DNA of 64,000 nt from an uncultured bacterium (GTDB taxonomy: Bacteria; Cyanobacteriota; Vampirovibrionia; Gastranaerophilales; Gastranaerophilaceae), in the NCBI GenBank assembly GCA_900547155.1, contig URFH01000001.1, forward strand, positions 109,829 through 173,828, in the 5' to 3' direction. The translations under genes were made by a program, and so were the position numbers. Below the pieces are notes generated by a model. That model did no database searches and was not told the origin of the DNA. It worked only from the letters and a program-made list of their open reading frames with translations. Numbering within the stretch: the stretch's first letter is position 1; the number at the start of each line of letters is the position of its first letter. This document shows, piece after piece, positions 24,783 to 33,748 of this stretch.

Positions 24783-25040
24783 TTATTTGCTTACAAGAAG
24801 AAGCTTTTTGAGCGCATTTTCAAGGTTAATATGGCTTGCGCTGGAAATACATTCACCATTTATGATTACATTAGGCCCTGAGGCGCATTTATTTTCGCAG
24901 CGGCTGCCGATTACCTCAACTTTTGCATCAAGGTTGTGCTCTTTGATAAAATTTTCAATAAAGTCGAGATTCGACGCATTTCCCCGGGCAAAACAGGAGC
25001 TGCCCATACAAACTTTAATGGTAATTTGTTCTTCAGACAT
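24783..25040 (-). CDS. second thioredoxin-like [2Fe-2S] protein (85 aa)
   Basis: The motif VCMGSSCFARGN and, 35 residues later, GSRCENKCASGP give the four cysteines of a thioredoxin-fold [2Fe-2S] site. The ATG at 25040 is chosen because AAAGGG lies upstream; the longer frame to 25073 has no such site. It is the first gene of the hydrogenase locus on this strand. Together with the similar protein at 21588 it could carry electrons between the hydrogenases and a partner encoded elsewhere. Confidence 0.8.
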   Translation of the reverse strand: MSEEQITIKVCMGSSCFARGNASNLDFIENFIKEHNLDAKVEVIGSRCENKCASGPNVIINGECISSASHINLENALKKLLLVSK

Positions 25041-25284
25041 TTTGTACCCTTTCATACATATATTAGAAAACACTATGATTATACCATTTAATAGTAATTG
25101 TTGTCATTATTTTTATCAGAGATTTTAAATTGACAGTTTTGTTTACAATTTGTTACACATCGATTTTTAAATATATATTATATATTTAGTATATACCTAA
25201 TATATAAACATTGTATAAAAATAGGCAAAATATTAATTTTCTTTAAATCCGCAAAAAATGAGCAGAGCAATTATCTAACTTTGA

Positions 25285-25416
25285 TATACTTTATATAAAC
25301 ATAAGAGATAACAAAAAACAAGGCAAAACAAACAGACTAATAGTTAATAATCTTAAAGATTAATATAAATGGAACGGGAAAAAGGTATTTTGAGGCTGAT
25401 AAAGCCTCTTTTTTTT
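25285..25416 (+). ncRNA. candidate small RNA ending at a strong terminator
   Basis: The 386-base gap between 25074 and 25459 has no gene. It holds a -10-like TATACT (25285-25290) and, 100 bases on, a textbook terminator (GAGGC-TGATAAA-GCCTC then eight T, 25392-25416) on the plus strand, where no upstream gene would use it. A 17-codon frame starting ATGGAACGGG overlaps the terminator and has no ribosome site. A -35 box is not evident. Confidence 0.35.
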
Positions 25417-25420
25417 GCAT

Positions 25421-25453
25421 AAAAAAATCCGATGATTGCTCACCGGATTTTTT
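25421..25453. terminator. bidirectional terminator after the 242-residue membrane protein gene
   Basis: AAAAAAATCCG and CGGATTTTTTA pair around ATGATTGCTCAC. On the minus strand it ends the transcript of the two unknown genes at 27639-25460. Confidence 0.75.
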
Positions 25454-25459
25454 ATTTTA

Positions 25460-26188
25460 TTATGCTCTGAATTTTACTTCTTTTGATACAAGGTTTTTAA
25501 AAGGGTCATTTTCCGGCTGCGGAGCTTCGGTTTTTACCGGTTCTAGAGCCGAAGTAGCCTTTGCTTCTTGCTTTTTGTCCTCTTTTTCTGCTTTAGGCGG
25601 CTGTTCTTGTCCGAGCTTCTTTGCTGCTTGTTTTTTTTCGCGTTTTTCAAGCTGCTCTTTGAACACTCCGGCCATAGGAGTAGAGAGGAACGGAACAATA
25701 ACACGTTTTGCAAGCACCTGCGTAACAAGCAATACGGCCATAACTTTGAAACCGGCTTTTGCCCATTTTTTGTTGGCTTCCATACCTTTGATAACCTGGT
25801 CTTCCTGATAGTTGCAGCCGGCAGCCTTCATGCGCTGGTGGAGGTTTTTAGCAGCATCTTCTGTGAAGAGCTTTTTGCCAAACCAGTTATCAAAAAGCTT
25901 GGATGAGTAGTTGTTAATCAAAGAACCGAGAGCAAACTGAACAACAACGTTCAAAATACCGTTTGAAAGGTCAATACCTGCAACGAATTTTCTTTTTTCT
26001 TCCGGAATCTTCTTGTTATTCAAACTCTGTGTAACATAATAGTAGCAGTTAACAGCGTCCTTTGTTGTTGTAGAAATAAGAGCGAGTTTTGCCGCAATAT
26101 CAGTCGGATTGTCCGGAATGAATTTTCTCATTGCGTTAGAATTGAGAACATTGTTATAAAAATTTCTCATATTTATTACAGGAGCCAT
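25460..26188 (-). CDS. unknown membrane protein with charged C-terminal tail (242 aa)
   Basis: The N-terminal half contains helical, moderately hydrophobic stretches (SNGILNVVVQFALGSLI, about residue 75) and one clear membrane segment (FKVMAVLLVTQVLAKRVIVPF, about 148). It is followed by a lysine/glutamate/proline-rich tail of 70 residues. The order of elements around residues 30-90 resembles residues 55-120 of the protein encoded just upstream, so the two may share an ancestor. The genes overlap by one base (TAATG) and form one unit, divergent from ftsZ. No known family was recognised. Confidence 0.55.
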   Translation of the reverse strand: MAPVINMRNFYNNVLNSNAMRKFIPDNPTDIAAKLALISTTTKDAVNCYYYVTQSLNNKKIPEEKRKFVAGIDLSNGILNVVVQFALGSLINNYSSKLFDNWFGKKLFTEDAAKNLHQRMKAAGCNYQEDQVIKGMEANKKWAKAGFKVMAVLLVTQVLAKRVIVPFLSTPMAGVFKEQLEKREKKQAAKKLGQEQPPKAEKEDKKQEAKATSALEPVKTEAPQPENDPFKNLVSKEVKFRA

Positions 26189-27639
26189 TATTTAGCCTCC
26201 TTTCCGGTTAATTCGACCGAATCAGTGCTTTCGGCCTCTGCTTTCTTCTGTGCACTGGCTTTTTTAGCCTCTGTCAGTTCAGGGAAGAATCTTTCCATAA
26301 TTCGAGGATAAGACCAGTTCAAAATACCGCAGGTTATAGGAAGAATCATAAGACCTACGACAATACCCGATTTTTTCTTGTAATCGGAAAGAATCTGTTC
26401 TGCACGGTTAATTCTTACTTTGAGCCATTTCTTAATTCTGACGCTTTGAAGAACTTCTTTTTTATTAGAGCCGTGTCTTCTAACCCGTTCAATGCTTCCG
26501 GCTCTTTCCATTTTTTCAACCGCAGAAGTCAAGACTTCGGCTCTTGCGCGTTTTTCAGCCATTTGAGCAGCTTTTTCCGCTTCGTCAATTCCCTCTGTTT
26601 TCGCAAGGGCTTCTACTTCCTTCTCAATATCAGAAATTTCTTTTTTCATTGTATTGATGGTGTCAGTAAAAATTTTCTTCTTAGTTTTTAAGATTTCGCC
26701 GGATTTATCTTTGACTTTGGGATTGTCATAAATTTCTTTGCTTTTTTCTTCTGCCTGGGTAAGCATTTTATCCAGTCTTGCAGAAGTTTCTACTTTGATA
26801 TTGGCTTCGCGTTCAAGCTCTTTTAAGACCTTTTCGGAAGCAATTTCTTCAGCACGGCGTTCAATATCTTCAGTTAATTTTTTAGTGTCAATTCGTTTCG
26901 ACTTAATTATACTTTTGCCTTTTTTCTTAAATGCATCGAGGTCTTTCATCTCGCCTAATTCGGAATCAGTAACCCCGTAATCTTTCTTGATGAGTTCTTT
27001 GAAAGCTGCCTCTCTGGCATCTTGGAATTCTTTAGGCTTAATCAAATCAGCAACAGGAATATCTGTGTTTGCCATTTCTTTTCTGTATCGGTTCAATTCA
27101 GAATAGAAAGCTTCATCCTGATAATGTTGAAGCCTTTGCTTGGTGAATTCTTTTTTAGTCAAGAATTTCTCGCCTTTTAATGCGGCTTGAGCTTTTTCAT
27201 GTTTGTATTCAGCATTGATAAGCTTTCTCAAAGCAGCTTCTTTGGGCTTAGCTCTCAAATCCATACGATCAGTAGCGAGATAAGTAGCATGCCTGTCGAG
27301 CATATCGTTATATTTGCTCATAACAAGGAGCTGAACAGCAAGGTTTATAACCGCCGAAATAGGCTGACGCCATGCTGTATAAGCTTTTGTTTTGCTGTCT
27401 TCGTGCGAAAGAGGGTTGTACCTTATAAAAATCGGAGCAACAGCAGAAGTACCAACCGCAGTAACAATGTTGTTCAGGTTTTCACCGTTATTGGTACCGA
27501 GATATTGCAGACCTTTCTGCACGCCTTTACTGTGTTCATACATGTCCTGACCGAGTTTTCTTAAAGCAACCCAGTTACCGAACTTCGGACGCACTGTCCT
27601 TCTTAAACTCGCACTATTGAAATCATTACGAACTTCCAT
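26188..27639 (-). CDS. unknown membrane/coiled-coil protein (483 aa)
   Basis: An N-terminal segment with PKFGNW is followed by two hydrophobic helices (AVGTSAVAPIFIRYNPLS and ISAVINLAVQLLVMSKY, residues 60-115), a long charged coiled-coil (about 130-400, with runs such as EKEVEALAKTEGIDEAEK), a further membrane segment (IVVGLMILPITCGILNW, about 430) and a charged end. The layout suggests a protein anchored at both ends of a long helical rod. It faces ftsZ across a 464-base gap, so a link with the envelope or cell division is possible but unproven. Confidence 0.55.
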   Translation of the reverse strand: MEVRNDFNSASLRRTVRPKFGNWVALRKLGQDMYEHSKGVQKGLQYLGTNNGENLNNIVTAVGTSAVAPIFIRYNPLSHEDSKTKAYTAWRQPISAVINLAVQLLVMSKYNDMLDRHATYLATDRMDLRAKPKEAALRKLINAEYKHEKAQAALKGEKFLTKKEFTKQRLQHYQDEAFYSELNRYRKEMANTDIPVADLIKPKEFQDAREAAFKELIKKDYGVTDSELGEMKDLDAFKKKGKSIIKSKRIDTKKLTEDIERRAEEIASEKVLKELEREANIKVETSARLDKMLTQAEEKSKEIYDNPKVKDKSGEILKTKKKIFTDTINTMKKEISDIEKEVEALAKTEGIDEAEKAAQMAEKRARAEVLTSAVEKMERAGSIERVRRHGSNKKEVLQSVRIKKWLKVRINRAEQILSDYKKKSGIVVGLMILPITCGILNWSYPRIMERFFPELTEAKKASAQKKAEAESTDSVELTGKEAK

Positions 27640-27778
27640 GATTTTGCCTTCTTAGACCTACATATTAATCAACAACCGGGCAAAATAAAAATTGCGCCTT
27701 TTTCTCAGTTAAGTTAACAAATGTTAACAAATCCCATTAGATTGCAATTAATAATTATGTCATCCCTAAAATTTAACT

Positions 27779-27908
27779 AATCTAGTGTCGCCTTAGCCGA
27801 TTCGCCGGCGCGAACCGCCCAAGGCTCACCTTTTCAAGGAACCACTCAAAAAGTTCGTTCACATCTTTTGTTCTGCAAAGTGTTGTTTACACGAACTTTT
27901 CTCGGGCA
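27779..27908. repeat. dispersed repeat of about 120 bases, second copy
   Basis: It matches 24617-24735 from TCTAGTGTCGCCTTAG through AAAAGTTCGTTCAC, then diverges inside the loop and resumes at ACGAACTTTTCTCGG. The loop of the AAAAGTTCGT / ACGAACTTTT hairpin thus varies while the arms are kept. It lies in the gap between the coiled-coil gene and ftsZ. Confidence 0.7.
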
Positions 27909-28103
27909 ACTTCAGATTACATGCCGCATGTTATTACAAATAAAAATAAATGACAAAAACTTGAAGCCGAAATATTAAAATAAATAAACATTTGCTCAAA
28001 ATTTCTTTACTACTGGATTTGTTTTCAATAGTATTGTAAAGTAGATTGTATAGTATAACTATATTTAAATAACACAACAGTAATAGATAAAAGAGGTTCT
28101 AAC

Positions 28104-29291
28104 GTGGACAATATCGGACCAGATATCTTCGGACGAAGAGAAGAAAAAAAAGAAGAATTTGAAATTCCTGCAATGTCTAATGCAGCTGATATAAAAGTTA
28201 TCGGTGTAGGCGGCGGCGGCGGAAACGCTGTAAACAGAATGATTAAAGCCGGACTCGGCGGCGTAAATTTCTGGGCAATGAATACTGATAATCAGGTTCT
28301 TGAAATGTCAGCAGCCGATAACAAAATCAGACTCGGCGGAAAATTAACAAACGGCCTCGGCGCAGGCGGAGACCCCTCCGTTGGCGAAAAAGCAGCTGAA
28401 GAAACACGCGACCAGATTGTACAAGCCCTCGACGGCGCCGATATGGTGTTCGTAACAGCCGGAATGGGTGGAGGAACAGGCACAGGGGCAGCTCCTGTCG
28501 TAGCTAAAATAGCAAAAGAACTCGGCGCATTGACTATCGGCGTAGTTACCAAACCTTTCAGCTTTGAAGGCAAAAGAAGAATGAATCAGGCAATGCAGGG
28601 ACTTGAAAAATTAAAAGAAACTGTTGACGCACTGATTGTAATCCCGAACGATAAACTTCTTGAGGTTGTTGAAAGAAGAACAACTATGAAAGAAGCTTTC
28701 CAGGTTGTTGATGAAGTCCTCTTGAGAGGTGTTCAGGGCATTTCCGACATCATCACGGTTCCGGGGCTTATTAACGTTGATTTTGCTGACGTAAAAGCAG
28801 TAATGCAGTCCAGCGGCTCCGCATTAATGGGTATCGGACGCGGAACAGGCGAAGGAAGAGCAATGGAAGCTGCTAAATTAGCAATCAATTCACCTCTTCT
28901 TGAAACCTCAATCAACGGCGCTTCCGGCATCATCATGAACGTAACCGGCGGCTCGGATATGACACTCCACGAAGTAACAGAAGCAGCTCAGGTTATTCAC
29001 GATGCAGTTGCTGAAGACGCAATTGTTACTTTCGGCTCTGTAATTGACGACAGAATTCAGGGAGAAATCCAGATTACCGTTATTGCTACAGGCTTTGAAA
29101 TGAAAAACACAGACGCATTCGGCGTAAAAGACCAGCCCAAAGCGCTCAGCGCAGCTGACTTTTTCTCCGGTTCATTTAATGCAGCTCAACCGCAGGCAGC
29201 ACAGCCGAAACCGGCAATTGCACCTGCACAAAAAGCTCCTGCACAGGACTTGATGAGCATAATCGACATCCCTCCGTTCCTCCAAAAATAA
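28104..29291 (+). CDS. ftsZ: cell division protein FtsZ (395 aa)
   Basis: This tubulin-like GTPase forms the division ring. The first glycine loop [13 protein letters not shown] (about residue 34), the tubulin signature [14 protein letters not shown] (about 125), and the C-terminal peptide [14 protein letters not shown] (which binds FtsA/ZipA/SepF-like partners) are all present. The start codon is GTG at 28104 behind AAGAGG. It is a single-gene unit, without ftsA or ftsQ beside it, and ends at a strong terminator. The upstream A/T-rich region has TATAAC (28054-28059), a plausible -10 box. Confidence 0.97.
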   Translation: MDNIGPDIFGRREEKKEEFEIPAMSNAADIKVIGVGGGGGNAVNRMIKAGLGGVNFWAMNTDNQVLEMSAADNKIRLGGKLTNGLGAGGDPSVGEKAAEETRDQIVQALDGADMVFVTAGMGGGTGTGAAPVVAKIAKELGALTIGVVTKPFSFEGKRRMNQAMQGLEKLKETVDALIVIPNDKLLEVVERRTTMKEAFQVVDEVLLRGVQGISDIITVPGLINVDFADVKAVMQSSGSALMGIGRGTGEGRAMEAAKLAINSPLLETSINGASGIIMNVTGGSDMTLHEVTEAAQVIHDAVAEDAIVTFGSVIDDRIQGEIQITVIATGFEMKNTDAFGVKDQPKALSAADFFSGSFNAAQPQAAQPKPAIAPAQKAPAQDLMSIIDIPPFLQK

Positions 29292-29311
29292 CGGAAGCAA
29301 ATAAAATAAAT

Positions 29312-29344
29312 AAAAAAGAGCCTGAAAAACCGGGCTCTTTTTTT
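29312..29344 (+). terminator. terminator of ftsZ
   Basis: AAAAAAGAGCC and GGGCTCTTTTTTT pair around TGAAAAACC. Confidence 0.85.
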
Positions 29345-29424
29345 AATTCGATTTTCAGCTTATTGTGAAATTTGTTAAGCGCCCGCCCCGAATCCGTTGA
29401 CAACGCTCTATGCTTGTAGTTTGA

Positions 29425-29430
29425 TATAAT
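29425..29430 (+). promoter_or_regulatory. -10 box of rpsL-rpsG
   Basis: A perfect TATAAT lies 121 bases before rpsL. A TTGACA is present at 29397-29402, but the 22-base gap is too long for a normal promoter, so only the -10 is claimed. The leader to 29551 may carry an autoregulatory structure. Confidence 0.45.
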
Positions 29431-29551
29431 TGTATCTTTGCGCAGATTAAGGGTTTGTGCTGAATACCTGATATGTGGAAGATATGGCGATAGAGCGCCG
29501 TTGCAAACTCTATAAAAGATTAAGAATAAAAAATTTACATAAGGAGAATCT

Positions 29552-29929
29552 ATGCCAACAATTGCACAATTGGTTAGAAAAGAACGTAAAAAACTTGAAG
29601 ATAAAACAAAATCACCTGCTCTTACAAACTGCCCTCAAAGACGTGGCGTTTGCACAAGAGTTTATACAACTACACCGAAAAAACCTAACTCTGCATTGAG
29701 AAAGGTTGCCCGTGTAAGACTTACCAACGGATTTGAAGTTACTTCATACATCCCCGGTATCGGCCACAACCTTCAGGAACACAGCGTTGTTCTTATCAGA
29801 GGCGGCAGGGTAAAAGACCTTCCCGGTGTTAGATATCACATCATCAGAGGCACCCTCGATACAGCAGGCGTTGCAAACAGAGAACAGTCCCGTTCTAAAT
29901 ACGGCGCTAAAAAAGCTAAAAAGAAATAA
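29552..29929 (+). CDS. rpsL: 30S ribosomal protein S12 (125 aa)
   Basis: The sequence [20 protein letters not shown], the [12 protein letters not shown] loop at residues 40-51 and [13 protein letters not shown] are diagnostic for S12, the decoding-centre protein. The lysines at the two classic streptomycin-resistance sites (in PKKPNS and RVKDLPG) are wild-type. A ribosome site (AAGGAG) precedes the ATG. It is paired with rpsG as usual. Confidence 0.97.
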   Translation: MPTIAQLVRKERKKLEDKTKSPALTNCPQRRGVCTRVYTTTPKKPNSALRKVARVRLTNGFEVTSYIPGIGHNLQEHSVVLIRGGRVKDLPGVRYHIIRGTLDTAGVANREQSRSKYGAKKAKKK

Positions 29930-29986
29930 CACCCTCCGCACGACCGGAAAAACAGTTAAAGTAGTATAATCAAAAGGAAAATAACA

Positions 29987-30457
29987 ATGTCAAGAAGAAA
30001 TAAACCGCCGAAAAGAGTACCGGCACCCGACGCAGTGTATAACAGCGTTGATATTGCTAAATTTATTAACAGATTGATGAGACGCGGTAAAAAATCTATC
30101 GCAGAAAAGATTTTCTATTCAACAATGGAAAATATTAAAGAAAAAACAAAAGAAGAACCGACAGAAGTATTCAAAAAAGCATTAACAAACGTAACTCCGT
30201 TGCTCGAAGTTAAAGCAAGAAGAATCGGCGGTTCGACTTATCAGGTACCTGTTGAAGTAAAACCCGACAGAGGAATGGGACTTGGCTCAATCTGGATGAT
30301 TGAATCCGCAAAGAAAAGACACGGAAAATCAATGATTGACAAACTTACAGCAGAAATCCTCGATGCAGCAAACGGCAACGGAGCAGCTTGCAAAAAACGT
30401 GAAGATACCCACAAAATGGCGGAAGCTAACAAAGCTTTTGCTCACTACAGATACTAA
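29987..30457 (+). CDS. rpsG: 30S ribosomal protein S7 (156 aa)
   Basis: MSRRNKPPKRVPAPD and the central VKARRIGGSTYQVPVEV are hallmarks of S7, which nucleates the head of the small subunit. Length and order (rpsL-rpsG) are standard. fusA and tuf, which usually follow in the str operon, are missing: a terminator comes 20 bases after the stop, so the operon is split in this genome. Confidence 0.97.
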   Translation: MSRRNKPPKRVPAPDAVYNSVDIAKFINRLMRRGKKSIAEKIFYSTMENIKEKTKEEPTEVFKKALTNVTPLLEVKARRIGGSTYQVPVEVKPDRGMGLGSIWMIESAKKRHGKSMIDKLTAEILDAANGNGAACKKREDTHKMAEANKAFAHYRY

Positions 30458-30476
30458 TCTTATTAATAACAAACAT

Positions 30477-30509
30477 AAAAAAGAGGAACCGGACGGCTCC
30501 TCTTTTTTT
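30477..30509. terminator. terminator of rpsL-rpsG
   Basis: AAAAAAGAGGA and TCCTCTTTTTTT pair around ACCGGACGGC; it can also act on the small gene read from the other strand. Confidence 0.8.
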
Positions 30510-30524
30510 GATGAAAAATTTTGA

Positions 30525-30719
30525 TTATTTAAACATTTTAACGGCAGAATTCATTACATTTTTGAAAAACTTAACGGATTTGTTCACTCCCAGCGTGAGC
30601 TTAGAAACAGAAGTGTCCTCCATTGGTTTCAATCCGTATAAAACTTTGACAGGTCTATTGGTTTTTCTGTGAACAGGCAATATATTGCGGACCGCAAATG
30701 ATACTTTTGATGTTTGCAT
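30525..30719 (-). CDS. small basic protein (64 aa), unknown
   Basis: A good ribosome site (AAAGGAAG) precedes the ATG, and the frame fills the gap between two transcription units. The protein is lysine-rich with KFFKNVMNSAVKMFK at the end, possibly an amphipathic helix. It begins MQTSKVSFAVRN, showing the short V-S-F-A motif also seen near the start of other unknown proteins here. No family was recognised. Confidence 0.5.
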   Translation of the reverse strand: MQTSKVSFAVRNILPVHRKTNRPVKVLYGLKPMEDTSVSKLTLGVNKSVKFFKNVMNSAVKMFK

Positions 30720-30863
30720 AAAATTGTCTTCCTTTTTTTAATTCGCAGTTTTATTAAAACACATAAAAATAAAAATTGCCCGATATGTGACAATTTTTAC
30801 AAAAATTAGCAAATATACATGCTAAACTACATTAAGAGCTCAGGAAATCGCAGGATTTTAAAT

Positions 30864-33746
30864 ATGACGGAGAAAAAAACATTAGTACTCATAGACGGAC
30901 ATGCACTCGCATTCAGAAGCTACTTTGCGCTTGAGAGAACAGGGATGAAAACCTCGGATAAACAACCGACCTGGGCAGTGTTTGGCTTTTTTAAAGCGAT
31001 ATTCGACCTTTTGAAAAATAAAAACCTGAAACTCGACGCAATCGGCGTTGCTTTTGACGTAAGCCATCAGACTTTTCGAGTAAAAGAATACGCAGAGTAC
31101 AAAGCAAACCGCGCAGCCATGCCCGACACCCTCCGCAGCCAAATGCAGCTGATTTTTGAAGGCCTGCGCGCTTTCAATATCCCGATTTACACAAAAGAAG
31201 GGTTTGAAGCAGACGACGTTATCGGCACAATCGCGACAAAAGCCTGCGAACTCGGACACAACACAACAATTCTGACCGGTGATCAGGACGCTTTTCAGCT
31301 AATTCAAAAAAGCGGCTGCATAACCGTCTTAATCCCCTCAAAAGGTGAGCTCGTCTGCTACGACTGGGAAAGAGTTCACGACAAACTCGGCGTTTATCCG
31401 AACCAGATTATAGACTACAAAGCACTTCGCGGCGACACATCGGACAATATTCCCGGAATCAGGGGAATCGGCGAAAAAACAGCCGCAAAACTGCTCACAG
31501 ATTGGGGAACTCTCGAAAATATCTACGCAAATATAGACAAAATCGACGGAAAATCGCTCAAAACAAAACTCGTCGAGGGCGAAGAAACCGCAAAACTCAG
31601 CCAGTTTCTTGCAACAATAAAACTCGATGTTGACGTGGATTTTGACTTTGAAAAAACAAATCTGGAAATGCCCGACGTCGAAAAAGTTGCAGAATTTTTC
31701 AAAGAGCTGCAATTATATAGCTTTTTGAAAAATATCGGGGAAGTTTTAAGACCTTTCGCAAAAAATGGCGCAGAAATTCCCAAAATTGAAGCAGCTGCCG
31801 CACCAACCCGCATGGATACAGAAGAACCCGCCCAAAAACAGCTGGGTTTCTCTTTCCTCATGCCGCAGCAGGAATCAGAGAAAAAAACGACCATTTCTAA
31901 CAACAGAAAAGTAGTAAAATCGCTCGAAGAGCTCAAAGTTCTTGTAAAATCGCTCAACAGCAAATCACTCCTTTCAATTGAAGCAGAACCGACCTCCCAG
32001 GAGGATTTTGACGCAACGCTGACAGGAATTGCCATAGCTTACAACGAAAATATCAATGCTGATAACAAAAAAATCATCGCAGCAGGCGAAATAAAAGAAA
32101 CACAAAGCTTTTATATTCCTCTCGACCATGACGGAAATACACTTGAAACAAAAGCCGTGCTGGAGCTGTTAAAACCGGTCTTTGAAAATGAAAATATTAC
32201 AAAAACAATCTTTGATATAAAAAACGAAATAAATCTTTTGAAAAAATATGACATAACGATAAAAGGGCCCATTTTCGACACAATGCTTGCAAGTTATGTT
32301 GATGACCCGTCAAGAAAACATGACCTTAAAGCCCAGTCTTTACAACATCTTGAAATTGTTATAAAAGAATGGATTGATGTCGTGGGAAAAGCCAAATCAA
32401 AGGTTCTTTTTAACACAATAACGACCGATACAGCGGCAAAATACGCCTGCAACAATGTTTTTGCAAATCTTGAACTTACAAAATTCTGGGCACAAAAGCT
32501 AAAAGCAGAAGATTTAAAACTTCTTGAAGATATTGAAATTCCGACCGCAGTTGTCCTTGCGGACATGGAATTTAACGGCGTTTCGCTGGATATTCAGTAT
32601 CTTGAAGACCTTTCCGATGAACTTAACGGAAAACTTGAAAAAATTGAAGAAAGAATCTACACAATCGCAGGCGAAACGTTCAACGTCAATTCACCAAGGC
32701 AGGTCGGACAAATTTTATTCGAAAAACTCGGGATAAAACCCCGCGGCAAAAAAAGAGGAGCGCAAAACTACTCAACCGACGCAAAAGTATTGAGCGAACT
32801 GGCTCAGGACTACAGCATTGCAGAATATTTGCTTGAACAGCGCCAGTGCTCAAAACTAAAAACAACTTATGTGGACGCACTTCCGTTCATGGTCGCAAAA
32901 TCCGACGGAAAAATCCACACTCATTACAACCAGACAACAACAGTCACCGGCCGCCTCTCTTCATCAAATCCGAATCTGCAAAATATCCCGATAAAAACAG
33001 AACTCGGCAACAGAATAAGAAAAGCTTTTATCCCGACGGACAGTGAAAACCAGCTTCTTTTGTCAGCTGATTATTCTCAGATAGAATTGAGGCTTCTTGC
33101 GCATGTTTCAGGCGACAAAACCCTTGTTGAAGCGTTTAATAATAACATTGATGTCCACGCACAAACCGCATCAAAGATTTTTGACGTTCCTGTGGAAAAA
33201 GTTACAAAATCAATGAGGAGCAAGGCAAAAGCGGTTAATTTCGGCATTGTTTACGGCCAAACCCGCTACGGACTTGCCTCAGCAATTGACATTACCCCGC
33301 AGGAAGCACAGGTTTTCATCGACAAATACTTTGCTCACTACCCCGGAGTGCAAAAATACATGGAAAAAGCCATTGCCGACGCATATCAGAACGGCTACGC
33401 ACAAACCATGTACGGCAGAAAACGCTATTTGCTTGACGAATTGATGAGCTCAAACCACCAGATAAAAGAATTTGCCCAGAGAGCCGCAATTAACAGCCCG
33501 CTGCAAGGAGCAGCCGCAGATATTATAAAAATGGCGATGATTGAACTGTACAAAAAGCTGCAAAACGGCAATTACCGCTCAAAAATGATAATGCAGGTTC
33601 ATGATGAGCTCATTCTTGAAGTTTACAAAGATGAACTTGATGATATCAAAAAGCTTGTCGTCGAAGCAATGGAGCTGGGGCAGCCGTTTAAGGTTCCGCT
33701 GCTCGTTGACGTTGAAATCGGAAAAAACTGGATGGACGGAGAATAA
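30864..33746 (+). CDS. polA: DNA polymerase I (960 aa)
   Basis: Residues 1-290 are the 5'-nuclease domain (DGHALAFRSYFAL, GFEADDVIGTIA, LTGDQDAFQL). Residues about 360-560 are a 3'-5' exonuclease fold in which the catalytic acids look changed (SIEAE in place of the D-x-E motif, IKNEINLL for the second Asp, YACNN for Y-x3-D). Residues about 600-960 are the polymerase, with DYSQIELRLLAH, KAVNFGIVYGQ and VHDELILEV. It fills gaps and removes primers; proofreading is probably lost. The ATG at 30864 is preferred: it has CAGGA upstream, while the ATG at 30819 sits inside A/T-rich promoter-like sequence. Confidence 0.95.
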   Translation: MTEKKTLVLIDGHALAFRSYFALERTGMKTSDKQPTWAVFGFFKAIFDLLKNKNLKLDAIGVAFDVSHQTFRVKEYAEYKANRAAMPDTLRSQMQLIFEGLRAFNIPIYTKEGFEADDVIGTIATKACELGHNTTILTGDQDAFQLIQKSGCITVLIPSKGELVCYDWERVHDKLGVYPNQIIDYKALRGDTSDNIPGIRGIGEKTAAKLLTDWGTLENIYANIDKIDGKSLKTKLVEGEETAKLSQFLATIKLDVDVDFDFEKTNLEMPDVEKVAEFFKELQLYSFLKNIGEVLRPFAKNGAEIPKIEAAAAPTRMDTEEPAQKQLGFSFLMPQQESEKKTTISNNRKVVKSLEELKVLVKSLNSKSLLSIEAEPTSQEDFDATLTGIAIAYNENINADNKKIIAAGEIKETQSFYIPLDHDGNTLETKAVLELLKPVFENENITKTIFDIKNEINLLKKYDITIKGPIFDTMLASYVDDPSRKHDLKAQSLQHLEIVIKEWIDVVGKAKSKVLFNTITTDTAAKYACNNVFANLELTKFWAQKLKAEDLKLLEDIEIPTAVVLADMEFNGVSLDIQYLEDLSDELNGKLEKIEERIYTIAGETFNVNSPRQVGQILFEKLGIKPRGKKRGAQNYSTDAKVLSELAQDYSIAEYLLEQRQCSKLKTTYVDALPFMVAKSDGKIHTHYNQTTTVTGRLSSSNPNLQNIPIKTELGNRIRKAFIPTDSENQLLLSADYSQIELRLLAHVSGDKTLVEAFNNNIDVHAQTASKIFDVPVEKVTKSMRSKAKAVNFGIVYGQTRYGLASAIDITPQEAQVFIDKYFAHYPGVQKYMEKAIADAYQNGYAQTMYGRKRYLLDELMSSNHQIKEFAQRAAINSPLQGAAADIIKMAMIELYKKLQNGNYRSKMIMQVHDELILEVYKDELDDIKKLVVEAMELGQPFKVPLLVDVEIGKNWMDGE

Positions 33747-33748
33747 AA

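Noticed and set aside
29397..29430. A complete -35/-10 promoter for rpsL
   Set aside because: TTGACA and TATAAT are 22 bases apart, too far for one sigma-70 promoter; only the -10 box is kept.
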